Shown here: positions 42,428 through 50,802 of the stretch, piece by piece
Layout: the number at the start of each line of letters is the position of its first letter
How positions within the stretch are numbered: the first letter of the stretch is position 1
Assembly: GCF_900141995.1 (NCBI RefSeq)
Contig: NZ_FQZA01000004.1
Location: 124,001-188,000 of the forward strand
DNA length: 64,000 nucleotides
Direction of reading: 5' to 3'
Origin: Palleronia salina
Lineage (GTDB): Bacteria; Pseudomonadota; Alphaproteobacteria; Rhodobacterales; Rhodobacteraceae
The notes under the pieces: model-generated
The model's database searches: none
Told to the model about the DNA's origin: nothing
The model's input: only the letters and a program-made list of their open reading frames with translations
Translations under genes and position numbers: made by a program

Positions 42428-43033
42428 ATGTTCTACCGCCCCGCCGATGGCCATCCATTGCCCCACAACCCGTTCGGCGCGATCGTCACGCCACGGCCCA
42501 TCGGCTGGATCTCGTCGCGGGACGATGACGGGACGGACAACCTCGCCCCCTATTCCTTCTTCAACGCGGTCGCCTACACACCGCCGCAGGTGATGTTCGC
42601 CTCGACCTCGGCCAAGGAGGATCGCGGCGACACCAAGGACAGCGTCGCCAATATCCGCGAGACCCGTGTCTTCTGCGTCAACATCGTGCCTTACGACCTG
42701 CGCGACGCGATGAACGCGTCGTCCAGCGCCCTGCCCGCCGGCACCGACGAATTCGCCCACGCGGGTCTGGAGAAAGAGGAATGCGAGACGATCGATTGCG
42801 CCCGCGTCGCCGCTGCGCCGGCGGCGCTGGAATGCAAGCTGACCCAGATCGTGAAGCTTGAAGGGGCGCACAACTTCCTTGTCCTGGGCGAGGTGACCGG
42901 CATCCACCTGCGCGACGACTGCGTGAAGGATGGCCGCTTCGACGTGCTGTCGTTCAACCCGCTGTCGCGGATGGGCTACCGTGATTACACCGTCGTGCGG
43001 GAAGCGTTTGAATTGATGCGCCCGGACGACTAG
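42428..43033 (+). CDS. Flavin reductase family protein
   Basis: A 201-residue split-barrel FMN-binding protein. NPFGAIVTPRPIGWISS (residues 13-29) and NLAPYSFFNAVAYTPPQVMFAS (split by NAVAY) are the family signature; NFLVLGEVTGIHL lies in the second half. Some members are monooxygenase partners and others bind FMN for unknown reasons. Unlike the reductase at 30095 there is no monooxygenase next to it. The start at ATG 42428 has GAGAGGATC upstream. Confidence 0.85.
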   Translation: MFYRPADGHPLPHNPFGAIVTPRPIGWISSRDDDGTDNLAPYSFFNAVAYTPPQVMFASTSAKEDRGDTKDSVANIRETRVFCVNIVPYDLRDAMNASSSALPAGTDEFAHAGLEKEECETIDCARVAAAPAALECKLTQIVKLEGAHNFLVLGEVTGIHLRDDCVKDGRFDVLSFNPLSRMGYRDYTVVREAFELMRPDD

Positions 43034-43113
43034 GCTGATCTGGCAATTGATGGAGGGAGCCATGGACCTGACCGCCTGAGACCGATCAAAACGACCTCAG
43101 CAAGGACAGAGCC

Positions 43114-43773
43114 ATGCAAGACACGCCTTCCCGCGCGTCCCTTCCGGACGCGACCGCAACCCATCCGATCACCCTGCCCGACGGCACGGCCCACCGGGGC
43201 ACCGTGCACCTGTCGCGCGTCCTCGACCATCCGAATATCGCGGTGGGGGATTACCCCTATGCCTCGGCCACGCCGCCGCCCGAGGACTGGGCCGCCTCCC
43301 TCGCCCCGTATCTCTACCCCGGGGCGCCCGACCGGCTGGTGATCGGGCGATTCTGCCAGATCGCCGAGGGCACGCGCTTCATCACCGCCTCGGCCAACCA
43401 CGCCACGCGGGGGATCAGCACCTACCCCTTCCCGGTCTTCGATCCCGCGACGCTGACCGGCTACAGCCCCGACCGCCGGGATATCGTGCTGGGCCACGAT
43501 GTCTGGACCGGTTACGGCAGCCTAATTGCGCCCGGCGCGCGGATCGGCAGCGGCGCGATCATCGGCGCGGGCAGCGTGGTGCGGGGCGAGATCCCGGCCT
43601 ATGCCGTGGCCACCGGCAACCCGGCGCGGGTGGTGCGGATGCGCTTCGACGCGCCGACGGTGGCGCGGCTGCTGGATCTGGCGTGGTGGGATTGGCCCAT
43701 CGAGCGGATCGCGCAGGCGGCGGGCGCGCTTCAGGCCGGTGACGTCGCCGCGCTGGCGCGGCTGGCGCCCTAG
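43114..43773 (+). CDS. CatB-like hexapeptide O-acetyltransferase
   Basis: A 219-residue left-handed beta-helix acyltransferase of the xenobiotic acetyltransferase (CatB/Vat) group. RLVIGRFCQIAEGTRFI, the active-site region SANHATRGISTYPF (catalytic His), DIVLGHDVWTGYGSLI and GSGAIIGAGSVV show the hexapeptide repeats and the usual insertion loop. Such enzymes acetylate chloramphenicol, streptogramins or sugars; chromosomal copies in environmental bacteria are not evidence of resistance. It follows the flavin reductase by 80 bases. Confidence 0.88.
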   Translation: MQDTPSRASLPDATATHPITLPDGTAHRGTVHLSRVLDHPNIAVGDYPYASATPPPEDWAASLAPYLYPGAPDRLVIGRFCQIAEGTRFITASANHATRGISTYPFPVFDPATLTGYSPDRRDIVLGHDVWTGYGSLIAPGARIGSGAIIGAGSVVRGEIPAYAVATGNPARVVRMRFDAPTVARLLDLAWWDWPIERIAQAAGALQAGDVAALARLAP

Positions 43774-43803
43774 GCCTCACACCGATCCGGCCATGGGTGC
43801 GTT

Positions 43804-43838
43804 GACGCGCCGGGGCAGTGAGCCGCCCCCGGCGCGTC
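43804..43838. terminator. Bidirectional terminator hairpin
   Basis: GACGCGCCGGGG (43804-43815) pairs perfectly with CCCCGGCGCGTC (43827-43838) around an 11-base loop, between the convergent acetyltransferase and SulP genes. It has no T-run on either side, but the position fits a shared terminator. Confidence 0.6.
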
Positions 43839-43859
43839 CATCGATCAAGCCACGAAACC

Positions 43860-45479
43860 CTAGTGACCCGCGCCCAGCTGGCCGGTGCGCACGCCGTAAT
43901 CCACGGCCAGCGCGTAGTCGGGATCGTCCTCGCTGTCGGTCATCAACTGCCCGGCCTTCTTCAGCAGGTAATGGCAGTCGCGGCTCAGGTGGCGCAGTTC
44001 CAGCTTCTTGCCCGCCGCCTCGTACTTGGCGGCCACGGCCTCGATCGCGGTCAGGGCCGACTGGTCCGCCACGCGCGAATTGGCGAAGTCGACGATCACC
44101 AGCTTGGGGTCGGTCTCGGGGTCGAACAGCTCGGAAAAGCCCTCGGCCGAGCCGAAGAACAGCGGGCCGTCCACCGCGTAGACCTTGGCGCCCTCGGGCG
44201 TGACGTGGGTGCGCGCGCGGATGCGGCTTGCGTTCTGCCACGCATAGGCCAGCGCCGACACGATCACGCCCACCACCACGGCGGTGGCAAGGTCGTAGGC
44301 CACGGTCACCGCCGTTACCAGCACGATGACGAAGGCATCCACGAACGGCACCTTGGTCAGGATCTTCAGCGAATTCCACGCGAAGGTGCCGATCACGACC
44401 ATGAACATCACGCCCACCAGCGCCGCGAGCGGCACCAGCTCGATCACCGGCGCGGCGAACAGGATGAAGCACAGCAGGAACAGCGCGGCCGAGATGCCCG
44501 ACAGGCGCATCCGCCCGCCCGAGTTCACGTTGATCATCGACTGGCCGATCATGGCGCAGCCCCCCATGCCGCCGAAGAAGCCGGTCACGGTGTTCGCCGC
44601 GCCTTGGGCCACGCATTCCTTCGACGCCCCGCCGCGCTGGCCGGTGATCTCGCCCACGAGGTTCAGCGTCAGCAGCGATTCGATCAGGCCGATGGCCGCC
44701 AGGATCACGGCGTAGGGCAGGATGATCTGGAGCGTCTCGAGGGTCAGCGGAACGGCGGGGATGTGGAACGGCGGCAGACCGCCCTCGATCGAGGCCAGGT
44801 CGCCCACCAGCGGCGTGTCGAGCCCCAGCCCGATCACGACCACGGCCACGACGCCGATGCCGGCCAGCGGGGCCGGGATGATCGTGGTCAGCTTCGGCAG
44901 GCCCCAGATGATCGCCATGGTCAGCGCCACCAGCGCCAGCATCAGGTAAAGCCGCGGCCCCGACAGCCATTCGCCGCCGGACATGCCGTGGCCCGTGACT
45001 TCGGCGGTGCCCGGCACCTGGAACTGCGTCAGCTGCGCCAGGAAGATCACGATGGCCAGGCCGTTGACGAAGCCCAGCATCACCGGGTGCGGCACCAGGC
45101 GGATGAACTTGCCCCATCGCATCACGCCCACGAAGATCTGGATCAGACCCATCAGGACCACCGTGGCGAACAGGTACTCGATCCCGTGCTGCGCCACGAG
45201 GCTGACCATCACCACGGCCAGCGCACCCGTCGCGCCCGAGATCATGCCGGGCCGTCCGCCCAGAACGGCGGTGATCAGCCCCACGATGAAGGCCGCGTAG
45301 AGCCCGACCAGCGGCGGCACGCCCGCGACGAAGGCGAAGGCCACCGCCTCGGGGACCAGCGCCAAAGCGACAGTCAGGCCCGAAAGGATCTCGGTCTTGA
45401 TCTGACGCGGATCGGTCGCGCCGCGCGGCTTTTTCGGTGTGATGGCATCGCCGAGGGCGGCCATGAGAGAACCGGCCAT
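43860..45479 (-). CDS. SulP family anion transporter with STAS domain
   Basis: A 539-residue membrane transporter for sulfate, bicarbonate or another anion. The N-terminal [22 protein letters not shown] (residues 27-48 region) is the SulP signature; about 12 hydrophobic helices follow. [20 protein letters not shown] is the conserved loop region. The C-terminal STAS domain (about 440-530) contains [20 protein letters not shown]. The ATG at 45479 has AAGGAGAAGGAC upstream; a longer in-frame start at 45641 has none. Substrate not predictable; a sodium/bicarbonate role is as likely as sulfate. Confidence 0.93.
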   Translation of the reverse strand: MAGSLMAALGDAITPKKPRGATDPRQIKTEILSGLTVALALVPEAVAFAFVAGVPPLVGLYAAFIVGLITAVLGGRPGMISGATGALAVVMVSLVAQHGIEYLFATVVLMGLIQIFVGVMRWGKFIRLVPHPVMLGFVNGLAIVIFLAQLTQFQVPGTAEVTGHGMSGGEWLSGPRLYLMLALVALTMAIIWGLPKLTTIIPAPLAGIGVVAVVVIGLGLDTPLVGDLASIEGGLPPFHIPAVPLTLETLQIILPYAVILAAIGLIESLLTLNLVGEITGQRGGASKECVAQGAANTVTGFFGGMGGCAMIGQSMINVNSGGRMRLSGISAALFLLCFILFAAPVIELVPLAALVGVMFMVVIGTFAWNSLKILTKVPFVDAFVIVLVTAVTVAYDLATAVVVGVIVSALAYAWQNASRIRARTHVTPEGAKVYAVDGPLFFGSAEGFSELFDPETDPKLVIVDFANSRVADQSALTAIEAVAAKYEAAGKKLELRHLSRDCHYLLKKAGQLMTDSEDDPDYALAVDYGVRTGQLGAGH

Positions 45480-45756
45480 GTCCTTCTCCTTCGATGTGCG
45501 TGGGGCACCGTGGTGCGCAGGGGGGCCAAAGCACGGACGGGGCCGCACAGCAGCCCCGTCACATTGTTTGTTGCCGCTCACATAACACACGGGCGGAAAA
45601 TCGCCAGCCCCCGATCTAACCGTGGACACCGTGCCGCGCATACCCGCGTTGCGGGTGCCTCAAGCCGGCCCCGACACGACGGGGCATGCCCCTTTTCATC
45701 CGGACGACCCGCGGGCATCCTGCCGCGGGCAGCAACGGGCACGGAGGCGCAGGGCC
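45480..45756. other. Divergent intergenic region upstream of sulP-like gene and mtnP
   Basis: 277 bases holding the two divergent promoters. ACGGGGC (45537-45543) and GCCCCGT (45553-45559) form a 7-base stem in the probable leader of the SulP gene. No promoter pair stands out clearly and no known riboswitch pattern is seen. Confidence 0.4.
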
Positions 45757-46638
45757 ATGGACAAGACCGTTATCGGGATCATCGGCGGATCGGGCGTCTA
45801 CCAGATCGAGGGGCTGGAGGACGCCCGTTGGGTCGGGGTCGAAACGCCGTGGGGCGAACCGTCGGACAAGGTGCTGACCGGCACGCTGGACGGCGTTGCC
45901 ATGGTCTTCCTGCCGCGCCACGGACGCGGCCACGTGCATTCGCCGACCACCGTCCCCTATCGTGCCAATATCGACGCGATGAAGCGGATGGGCGTTACCG
46001 ACATCGTCAGCGTCTCGGCCTGCGGATCCTTCCGCGAAGAAATGGCGCCCGGCGATTTCGTCATCGTCGACCAGTTCATCGACCGCACCTTCGCGCGCGA
46101 AAAGTCGTTCTTCGGCACCGGTTGCGTCGCCCATGTGAGCGTGGCGCACCCCACCTGCCCGCGGCTCGGGAAGGCCTGCTTCGAGGCCGCCAAGGCGCAG
46201 GGCGTGACGGTGCACGACGGCGGCACCTACCTGGCGATGGAGGGACCGCAGTTCAGCTCGGCCGCCGAATCGAAGATGTACCGCGAGGCCTGGGGCGCAG
46301 ACGTGATCGGGATGACCAACATGCCCGAGGCCAAGCTCGCCCGCGAGGCCGAGATCTGCTATGCCAGCGTCGCCATGATCACCGACTACGACAGCTGGCA
46401 CCCGGACCATGGCTCGGTCGACATCTCGGACATCATCGCGACGCTGGGGGCCAATGCCGACGCGGCGCGCGGACTGGTGGCGCGCCTGCCCGGCCTTCTG
46501 GGCGGCGCGCGTGAGCCCTGCCCCCACGGCTGCGACCGGGCGCTCGAATACGCGATCATGACCGCGCCCGATCACCGCCACCCCGAGGTGGTGGCCAGGC
46601 TCGATGCCGTGGCCGGCCGCGTGCTCGGCAGCACTTAA
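45757..46638 (+). CDS. mtnP: S-methyl-5'-thioadenosine phosphorylase
   Basis: Cleaves methylthioadenosine to adenine and methylthioribose-1-phosphate in methionine salvage. The 293-residue protein has IGIIGGSGVYQIEGL (residues 6-20), FLPRHGRGHVHSPTTVPYRA and the substrate-binding AMEGPQFSSAAES followed by GMTNMPEAKLAREAEICYA. It is of the MTAP type rather than purine nucleoside phosphorylase. The released adenine is the substrate of apt, which lies 277 bases downstream in the same direction. The ATG at 45757 follows ACGGAGG. Confidence 0.95.
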   Translation: MDKTVIGIIGGSGVYQIEGLEDARWVGVETPWGEPSDKVLTGTLDGVAMVFLPRHGRGHVHSPTTVPYRANIDAMKRMGVTDIVSVSACGSFREEMAPGDFVIVDQFIDRTFAREKSFFGTGCVAHVSVAHPTCPRLGKACFEAAKAQGVTVHDGGTYLAMEGPQFSSAAESKMYREAWGADVIGMTNMPEAKLAREAEICYASVAMITDYDSWHPDHGSVDISDIIATLGANADAARGLVARLPGLLGGAREPCPHGCDRALEYAIMTAPDHRHPEVVARLDAVAGRVLGST

Positions 46639-46659
46639 CACTTCCTTTACCTTGCTGGC

Positions 46660-46786
46660 GCAGGGTTCGGGTGGGTCCCCCAAAGACCGCGTTCCCCCAC
46701 GGGACGGGGGCGCTGCACAGCCACACGGTGCAGCGTCCCACCCCCGGATCGCAGGCAGCGCGGATCGGCCCGCTCCCACACCGCAT
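46660..46786 (+). ncRNA. ssrS: Candidate 6S RNA (structured intergenic RNA)
   Basis: The mtnP-apt gap contains a rod-like fold. CGGGGGCGCTGCAC (46705-46718) pairs with GTGCAGCG (46728-46735) and, past a 5-base bulge, CCCCCG (46741-46746). Outside it lie unpaired stretches of about 29 and 22 bases. Then GG..GGG.GGG (46664-46675) pairs with CCC...CCC...CC (46769-46782). Closing stem, large central bubble and long terminal hairpin is the 6S RNA layout. No good promoter was found at the left end, and sequence identity was not tested. Strand is assumed from the neighbours. A repeat or leader structure is the alternative. Confidence 0.35.
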
Positions 46787-46915
46787 GCAACCGTCGGGAC
46801 AGGGCGTCGACACGGCCGGGTTCCCGACTCCGCCGTCGCCCCACAGCCCGTTTCCCCGCCGCGCAAAGGGTGCTAAGCCGCGCCCGACCGTTCCTTGCGT
46901 GTTGAAAGGATGCCC

Positions 46916-47452
46916 ATGGCCCGGAAGACCCTGCGCGACTACATCCGCACGATCCCCGATTTCCCGCACGAGGGGATCATGTTCCGCGACGTGACGACGC
47001 TGTTCGCCGATCCGCGCGGGTTTCGCATGTGCATCGACCAGCTGCTCCATCCCTTCGCCGATCAGCGGATCGACAAGGTCGTGGGCCTCGAGGCGCGCGG
47101 CTTCATTCTGGGCGGCGCCGTCGCGCACCAGCTGTCCGTCGGGTTCGTGCCGATCCGCAAGAAGGGCAAGCTGCCCGCCGCGACGCTGTCGCAGGAGTAC
47201 CAGCTGGAATACGGCTCGGCCACGATGGAGGTGCATGACGACGCCATCGCCAAGGGCGAGCGCATCCTGATCGTCGACGACCTGCTGGCCACCGGCGGCA
47301 CGGCCGAGGCCGGCATCAAGCTGGTCGAACGGCTGGGCGGCGTGGTCACCGGCTGTGCCTTCATCGTGGACCTGCCGGACCTGGGCGGGCGCAAGCGGCT
47401 GGAAGACATGGGCATGACGGTCGAGGCGCTCTGCGCCTTCGAGGGCGAGTAG
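46916..47452 (+). CDS. apt: Adenine phosphoribosyltransferase
   Basis: Salvages adenine to AMP with PRPP. The 178-residue protein has the family N-terminus ([20 protein letters not shown] split at FPH, residues 7-24), [15 protein letters not shown] and the PRPP motif [15 protein letters not shown] near residues 116-130. The ATG at 46916 is chosen because GAAAGG is 7 bases upstream; an ATG at 46910 abuts that site. With mtnP upstream it completes adenine recovery from methylthioadenosine. It is 7 bases before the amidotransferase gene. Confidence 0.96.
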   Translation: MARKTLRDYIRTIPDFPHEGIMFRDVTTLFADPRGFRMCIDQLLHPFADQRIDKVVGLEARGFILGGAVAHQLSVGFVPIRKKGKLPAATLSQEYQLEYGSATMEVHDDAIAKGERILIVDDLLATGGTAEAGIKLVERLGGVVTGCAFIVDLPDLGGRKRLEDMGMTVEALCAFEGE

Positions 47453-47459
47453 ACCGACC

Positions 47460-48143
47460 ATGCACTTGGGCCTTTTGCAATGCGGCCCCACCGCACCCGC
47501 GCTCGATGATCGCCACGGCGGCTACCCCGAGCTTTACGCCGCGCTGATCGGCCCCGGTTTCGACTGGACGACCTGGCGCGTCTTCGACGGCGATTTCCCC
47601 GATGGACCCGACGCGGCCGAGGGCTGGCTGGTGTCGGGGTCGAAATTCGGCGCCTACGAGGATCACGACTGGATCGCGCCGCTGGAACGTCTCATCCGCG
47701 GGATCCACGACAGCGGGCGCCCGCTTGTGGGCATCTGCTTCGGCCACCAGGTGGTGGCGCAGGCGCTTGGCGGACGGGTCGAGAAATTCGCGGGCGGCTG
47801 GGCCGTGGGACGCCAGACCTACACGCTCGAGGGCGACACGGTACACCTGAACGCGTGGCACCAGGACCAGGTGACGCAACTGCCGCCGGGCGCCGAGGTG
47901 ATCGCCACGAACGATTTCGCCCGGACCGCGGGTCTGCGCATCGGCCCCGCGACCCTGACCCTGCAGCCCCACCCCGAGTTCGGGCGCGACTACGTCGCCG
48001 ACCTGATCGACGCACGTGGACGCGGCGTCGTGCCCGAACCGCTGCTGGACGGCGCGCGCGACGGGCTAGGTCAGCCGGTGGACAACGCGCGCATCGGCGC
48101 GTGGCTGGCCGATTTCTACCGCGCCCACAAGGATCCGAGATGA
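47460..48143 (+). CDS. Class I glutamine amidotransferase-like protein
   Basis: A 227-residue GATase1 protein. The triad is intact: Cys93 in GICFGHQ, His171 and Glu173 in QPHPEF. GWLVSGSKFGAYEDHDWI is the conserved N-terminal part seen in GMP synthase-like and gamma-glutamyl hydrolase-like members. Its stop overlaps the ATG of a glutamine synthetase homologue (ATGA), so the two should act together. In polyamine or ethanolamine-type degradation a gamma-glutamyl adduct is made by the synthetase and later cleaved by such a hydrolase (PuuA/PuuD logic). That role here is inference. Confidence 0.85.
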   Translation: MHLGLLQCGPTAPALDDRHGGYPELYAALIGPGFDWTTWRVFDGDFPDGPDAAEGWLVSGSKFGAYEDHDWIAPLERLIRGIHDSGRPLVGICFGHQVVAQALGGRVEKFAGGWAVGRQTYTLEGDTVHLNAWHQDQVTQLPPGAEVIATNDFARTAGLRIGPATLTLQPHPEFGRDYVADLIDARGRGVVPEPLLDGARDGLGQPVDNARIGAWLADFYRAHKDPR

Positions 48144-49495
48144 CCGACTGGCTCAAGCACGCCCCCGAGGCCGCCCGCGACTACCTGCAAGGCCATCGCC
48201 TGGACGAGGTCGAGTGCATCGTTGCCGACCTGCCCGGCATCGCCCGCGGCAAGGCCATGCCCGGACCGAAATTCGCGCGCCAGAACCGGTTCTTCCTGCC
48301 CGCGTCGATCTTCCTGCAGACGATCACCGGCGACTGGGCGGATGACATCATCCCCATGGGCACGACCGAGCCCGACATGATCCTGACCCCGGACTACGCC
48401 ACCGCCACCGCCGCCCCCTGGACGGCGGACCGGACGCTGCAAGTGATCCACGACATGACCCTGCAATCGGGCGAGCCCGTTCCCTTCGCGCCGCGCAACG
48501 TGCTGAAACGCGTGGTCACGGCCTATCATGCCCGCGGCTGGACGCCGGTGGTGGCGCCCGAGATGGAGTTCTACCTGGTCGCCCGGAACACGGACCCCGC
48601 GCAGCAGATCGCGCCGATGACGGGGCGCACGGGCCGCGCGGCGGCGGCACGGCAGGCCTATTCGCTGTCGGCGGTCGATGAGTACGGCAGTGTCATCGAC
48701 GACATCTACGACTTCGCCGAGGCGCAGGGATTCGAGATCGACGGCATCACCCAGGAAGGCGGCGCTGGGCAGCTGGAAATCAACATGCGCCACGGCAACC
48801 CGGTGAAGCTGGCCGACGAGATCTTCTTCTTCAAGCGCCTGATCCGCGAGGCCGCGCTGCGCCACAACTGCTTCGCCACCTTCATGGCCAAGCCGATCGA
48901 GCGCGAGCCCGGAAGCTCGATGCACATTCACCACTCGGTACTGGACGAAAGCGGGCGCAACATCTTCTCGGCCGAGGATGGCTCCGAGACGCCGGCGTTC
49001 CAGCATTTCATCGGCGGTATGCAGCGGCACCTGCCCAGCGCCATCGCGTTGCTGGCGCCCTACGTGAACTCGTATCGCCGCTACGTGCGGGACTTCTCGG
49101 CGCCGGTGAACCTGGAATGGGGCCGCGACAACCGCACGGTCGGCCTGCGTGTCCCCGTCTCGACCCCCGAGGCGCGGCGGGTGGAAAACCGGATCGCGGG
49201 CATGGACTGCAACCCCTATCTCGGGATCGCGGCGTCGCTCGCCTGCGGCTATCTCGGGATGGTGGCGGGCGACATGCCCCGGCCCGAGCGTGAAGACACC
49301 GCCTATGACAGCGCCGACGACATCCCGCGCGGGCTTTACGATGCGTTGGAGCAATTCGGGGACAACGCGGCCCTGCTGGATCTGCTGGGCGACGAGTTCG
49401 GCAAGGTCTACGGCGCCGTGAAGGCGGCCGAGTACGGCGAATTCCTGCAGGTAATCTCGCCGTGGGAGCGGGAGCACCTGCTGATCAGCGTCTGA
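48140..49495 (+). CDS. Glutamine synthetase family protein (gamma-glutamylamide synthetase-like)
   Basis: A 451-residue glutamine synthetase homologue, in the PuuA/type III-like group rather than the dodecameric GlnA. The catalytic domain has APEMEFYLV, QEGGAGQLEINMRHGNPVKL (acidic metal ligands), and GSSMHIHHSVLD. Then VNLEWGRDNRTVGLRVP and AGMDCNPYLGIAASLACG follow. The N-terminal beta-grasp part is present. It is coupled to the upstream amidotransferase and no glnB is near, so ligation of glutamate to an amine is favoured over nitrogen assimilation. The amine is unknown. Confidence 0.87.
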   Translation: MTDWLKHAPEAARDYLQGHRLDEVECIVADLPGIARGKAMPGPKFARQNRFFLPASIFLQTITGDWADDIIPMGTTEPDMILTPDYATATAAPWTADRTLQVIHDMTLQSGEPVPFAPRNVLKRVVTAYHARGWTPVVAPEMEFYLVARNTDPAQQIAPMTGRTGRAAAARQAYSLSAVDEYGSVIDDIYDFAEAQGFEIDGITQEGGAGQLEINMRHGNPVKLADEIFFFKRLIREAALRHNCFATFMAKPIEREPGSSMHIHHSVLDESGRNIFSAEDGSETPAFQHFIGGMQRHLPSAIALLAPYVNSYRRYVRDFSAPVNLEWGRDNRTVGLRVPVSTPEARRVENRIAGMDCNPYLGIAASLACGYLGMVAGDMPRPEREDTAYDSADDIPRGLYDALEQFGDNAALLDLLGDEFGKVYGAVKAAEYGEFLQVISPWEREHLLISV

Positions 49496-49505
49496 ACGGG
49501 CAAGC

Positions 49506-50066
49506 TCAGCCCTTCTTGTTCATCTCGGCCAGCTGGCTCTGAAGCTCGCTCAGCTGGGTGCGGATCTCGTCCAGTTCGGCGGTCTTGCGCTCGGCCTCTT
49601 CGGCCTTCGTCTCGCCCTCCCCCTGGTCGCCACCGGCCAGCCCGCCGGTCACGGCTTTCAGCCACGCCCGTTGCTGCGCCTGCATAGCGTCGTAGCCCGG
49701 CATGGCAGACATGGGATTCATGGCCCGGTCGATCATCTTCGACTGGCTGTCGCGCAGCATGTCGAAGCTCATGGCCAGGAACTGCGGCACCACCGACTGC
49801 GCCTGCGTCGTGTAGCTGCGCACGAGGTCGGTCAGCACCGCCAGGGGCAGGACGGATTCGCCCTTGGATTCGTGCTCGGCCACGATTTGCAGAAGGTACT
49901 GACGCGTCAGGTCATCGCCGCTTTTCAGGTCGACGATCTGCACATCCCGGCCCGCGCGGATGAAACCCGCGATATCTTCGAGCGTGACGTAATCGCTGGT
50001 CTCGGTGTTGTAGAGCCTGCGCGAGGCGTAGCGCTTGATCAACAAAGGCTTGGGGGCGTCTGGCAT
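49506..50066 (-). CDS. phaR: Polyhydroxyalkanoate synthesis repressor PhaR
   Basis: DNA- and PHA-binding repressor that lifts from phasin promoters when granules form. The 186-residue protein has the N-terminal DNA-binding domain LLIKRYASRRLYNTETSDYV (residues 9-28) and LEDIAGFIRAGRDVQIVDLKS, then the PHA accumulation regulator domain, and a charged coiled-coil tail. The start at ATG 50066 gives the normal N-terminus; an in-frame extension to 50147 is rejected. A CTGC-GCT-GCAA dyad at 50085-50095 just upstream suggests autoregulation. Confidence 0.95.
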   Translation of the reverse strand: MPDAPKPLLIKRYASRRLYNTETSDYVTLEDIAGFIRAGRDVQIVDLKSGDDLTRQYLLQIVAEHESKGESVLPLAVLTDLVRSYTTQAQSVVPQFLAMSFDMLRDSQSKMIDRAMNPMSAMPGYDAMQAQQRAWLKAVTGGLAGGDQGEGETKAEEAERKTAELDEIRTQLSELQSQLAEMNKKG

Positions 50067-50084
50067 CGATTCCTCGCGGGTATT

Positions 50085-50095
50085 CTGCGCTGCAA
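50085..50095. promoter_or_regulatory. PhaR-type operator upstream of phaR
   Basis: CTGC-GCT-GCAA is a CTGC-N3-GCAG dyad with one mismatch, 19-29 bases upstream of the phaR start. CTGC-N3/4-GCAG is the known Rhodobacter PhaR target. Confidence 0.6.
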
Positions 50096-50119
50096 CAGAA
50101 GCGTAGATTGCATGTGCGG

Positions 50120-50154
50120 AAAAAGAAAGGGGCGCGCCGGGTGGCACGCCCCTT
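50120..50154 (-). terminator. Rho-independent terminator of phaP
   Basis: On the minus strand AAGGGGCG (from 50154) pairs with CGCCCCTT (ending near 50127) around a 12-base loop, and TTTCTTTTTCC follows. It lies 41 bases after the phaP stop and before the phaR start. Confidence 0.75.
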
Positions 50155-50194
50155 CCGTCTCTCTGACCGGATCCGCAATGGATCCTGCGCGGCC

Positions 50195-50647
50195 TTACTT
50201 GGCGGCGGCGGTCGCCTTCTTGGTGGCGGCGGTCATGTCGTTGGTGGCCTTCTTGGCGGCGGCGGTCATGTCTTCCGACATGTCCTTGCCGGCGGCCAGC
50301 ATCAGTTCGACGGTTTCCATCTGGACCTTCTTCGCGACTTCGGCGAAGGCGGCCATGGTTTCGGCCGACATCTCGGCCTGGGCCGAGGCGAAATCGGTCA
50401 TGGCCTTGGTGTAGTCGGTGGGCTCGTCACGGGCGACGGTCACGTCGGACATCTTGGACAGGGTGTCTTTGGTCCACTTGGTCGAGATCTCGGTCGACTT
50501 CTCAGCAGCTTCCAGAGCGACCTTCGACATCTTCTCGCCGAAGCTGGCATAGGTTTTGAAGCCGTCCTGAAACGCGCTCATGTCCATGGGCATGGCGGCG
50601 ATCATCTCGTTGATGGTCTTGCTGAAGTCTTGCGTCTTGGCAGCCAT
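50195..50647 (-). CDS. phaP: Phasin (PHA granule-coating protein)
   Basis: A 150-residue helical protein that coats polyhydroxyalkanoate granules. It is Ala-, Lys- and Met-rich without hydrophobic segments. The phasin_2-like core is MDMSAFQDGFKTYASFGEKM (residues 21-40), EAAEKSTEISTKWTKDTL and FASAQAEMSAETMAAFAEVA. The C-terminal AAAKKATNDMTAATKKATAA repeats KKAT units. AAGGAGA precedes the ATG at 50647. A perfect PhaR dyad lies about 110 bases upstream, and an intrinsic terminator follows the stop. Confidence 0.93.
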   Translation of the reverse strand: MAAKTQDFSKTINEMIAAMPMDMSAFQDGFKTYASFGEKMSKVALEAAEKSTEISTKWTKDTLSKMSDVTVARDEPTDYTKAMTDFASAQAEMSAETMAAFAEVAKKVQMETVELMLAAGKDMSEDMTAAAKKATNDMTAATKKATAAAK

Positions 50648-50754
50648 AATTCAGTCTCCTTTTCAGTTCGGAGCCCGGTGAGTTGTGGGGACGCGGCTCC
50701 GTTGCGTTCTGAAAGGAATATGCATGCTGCGGCGCGGCATTTCAAGGGGTCTTT

Positions 50755-50765
50755 CTGCACTGCAG
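50755..50765. promoter_or_regulatory. PhaR-type operator upstream of phaP
   Basis: CTGC-ACT-GCAG is a perfect CTGC-N3-GCAG dyad in the gap between phaC (stop at 50803) and phaP (start at 50647), in the expected position to control the phasin promoter. Confidence 0.7.
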
Positions 50766-50802
50766 CAAAAAATCCCGATCCGGCCCTAGACCCCTGAGAC
50801 GG

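Noticed and set aside
43063-43080. Five-codon frame MDLTA with an upstream GGAGG site before the CatB-like gene
   Set aside because: It could be an upstream leader peptide, but it lacks runs of regulatory codons and no attenuator structure is seen. Left as a curiosity.
43818-46514. 898-codon open frame on the + strand
   Set aside because: Antisense to the SulP gene, then out of frame through mtnP. No motif, extreme Arg/His/Gln content.
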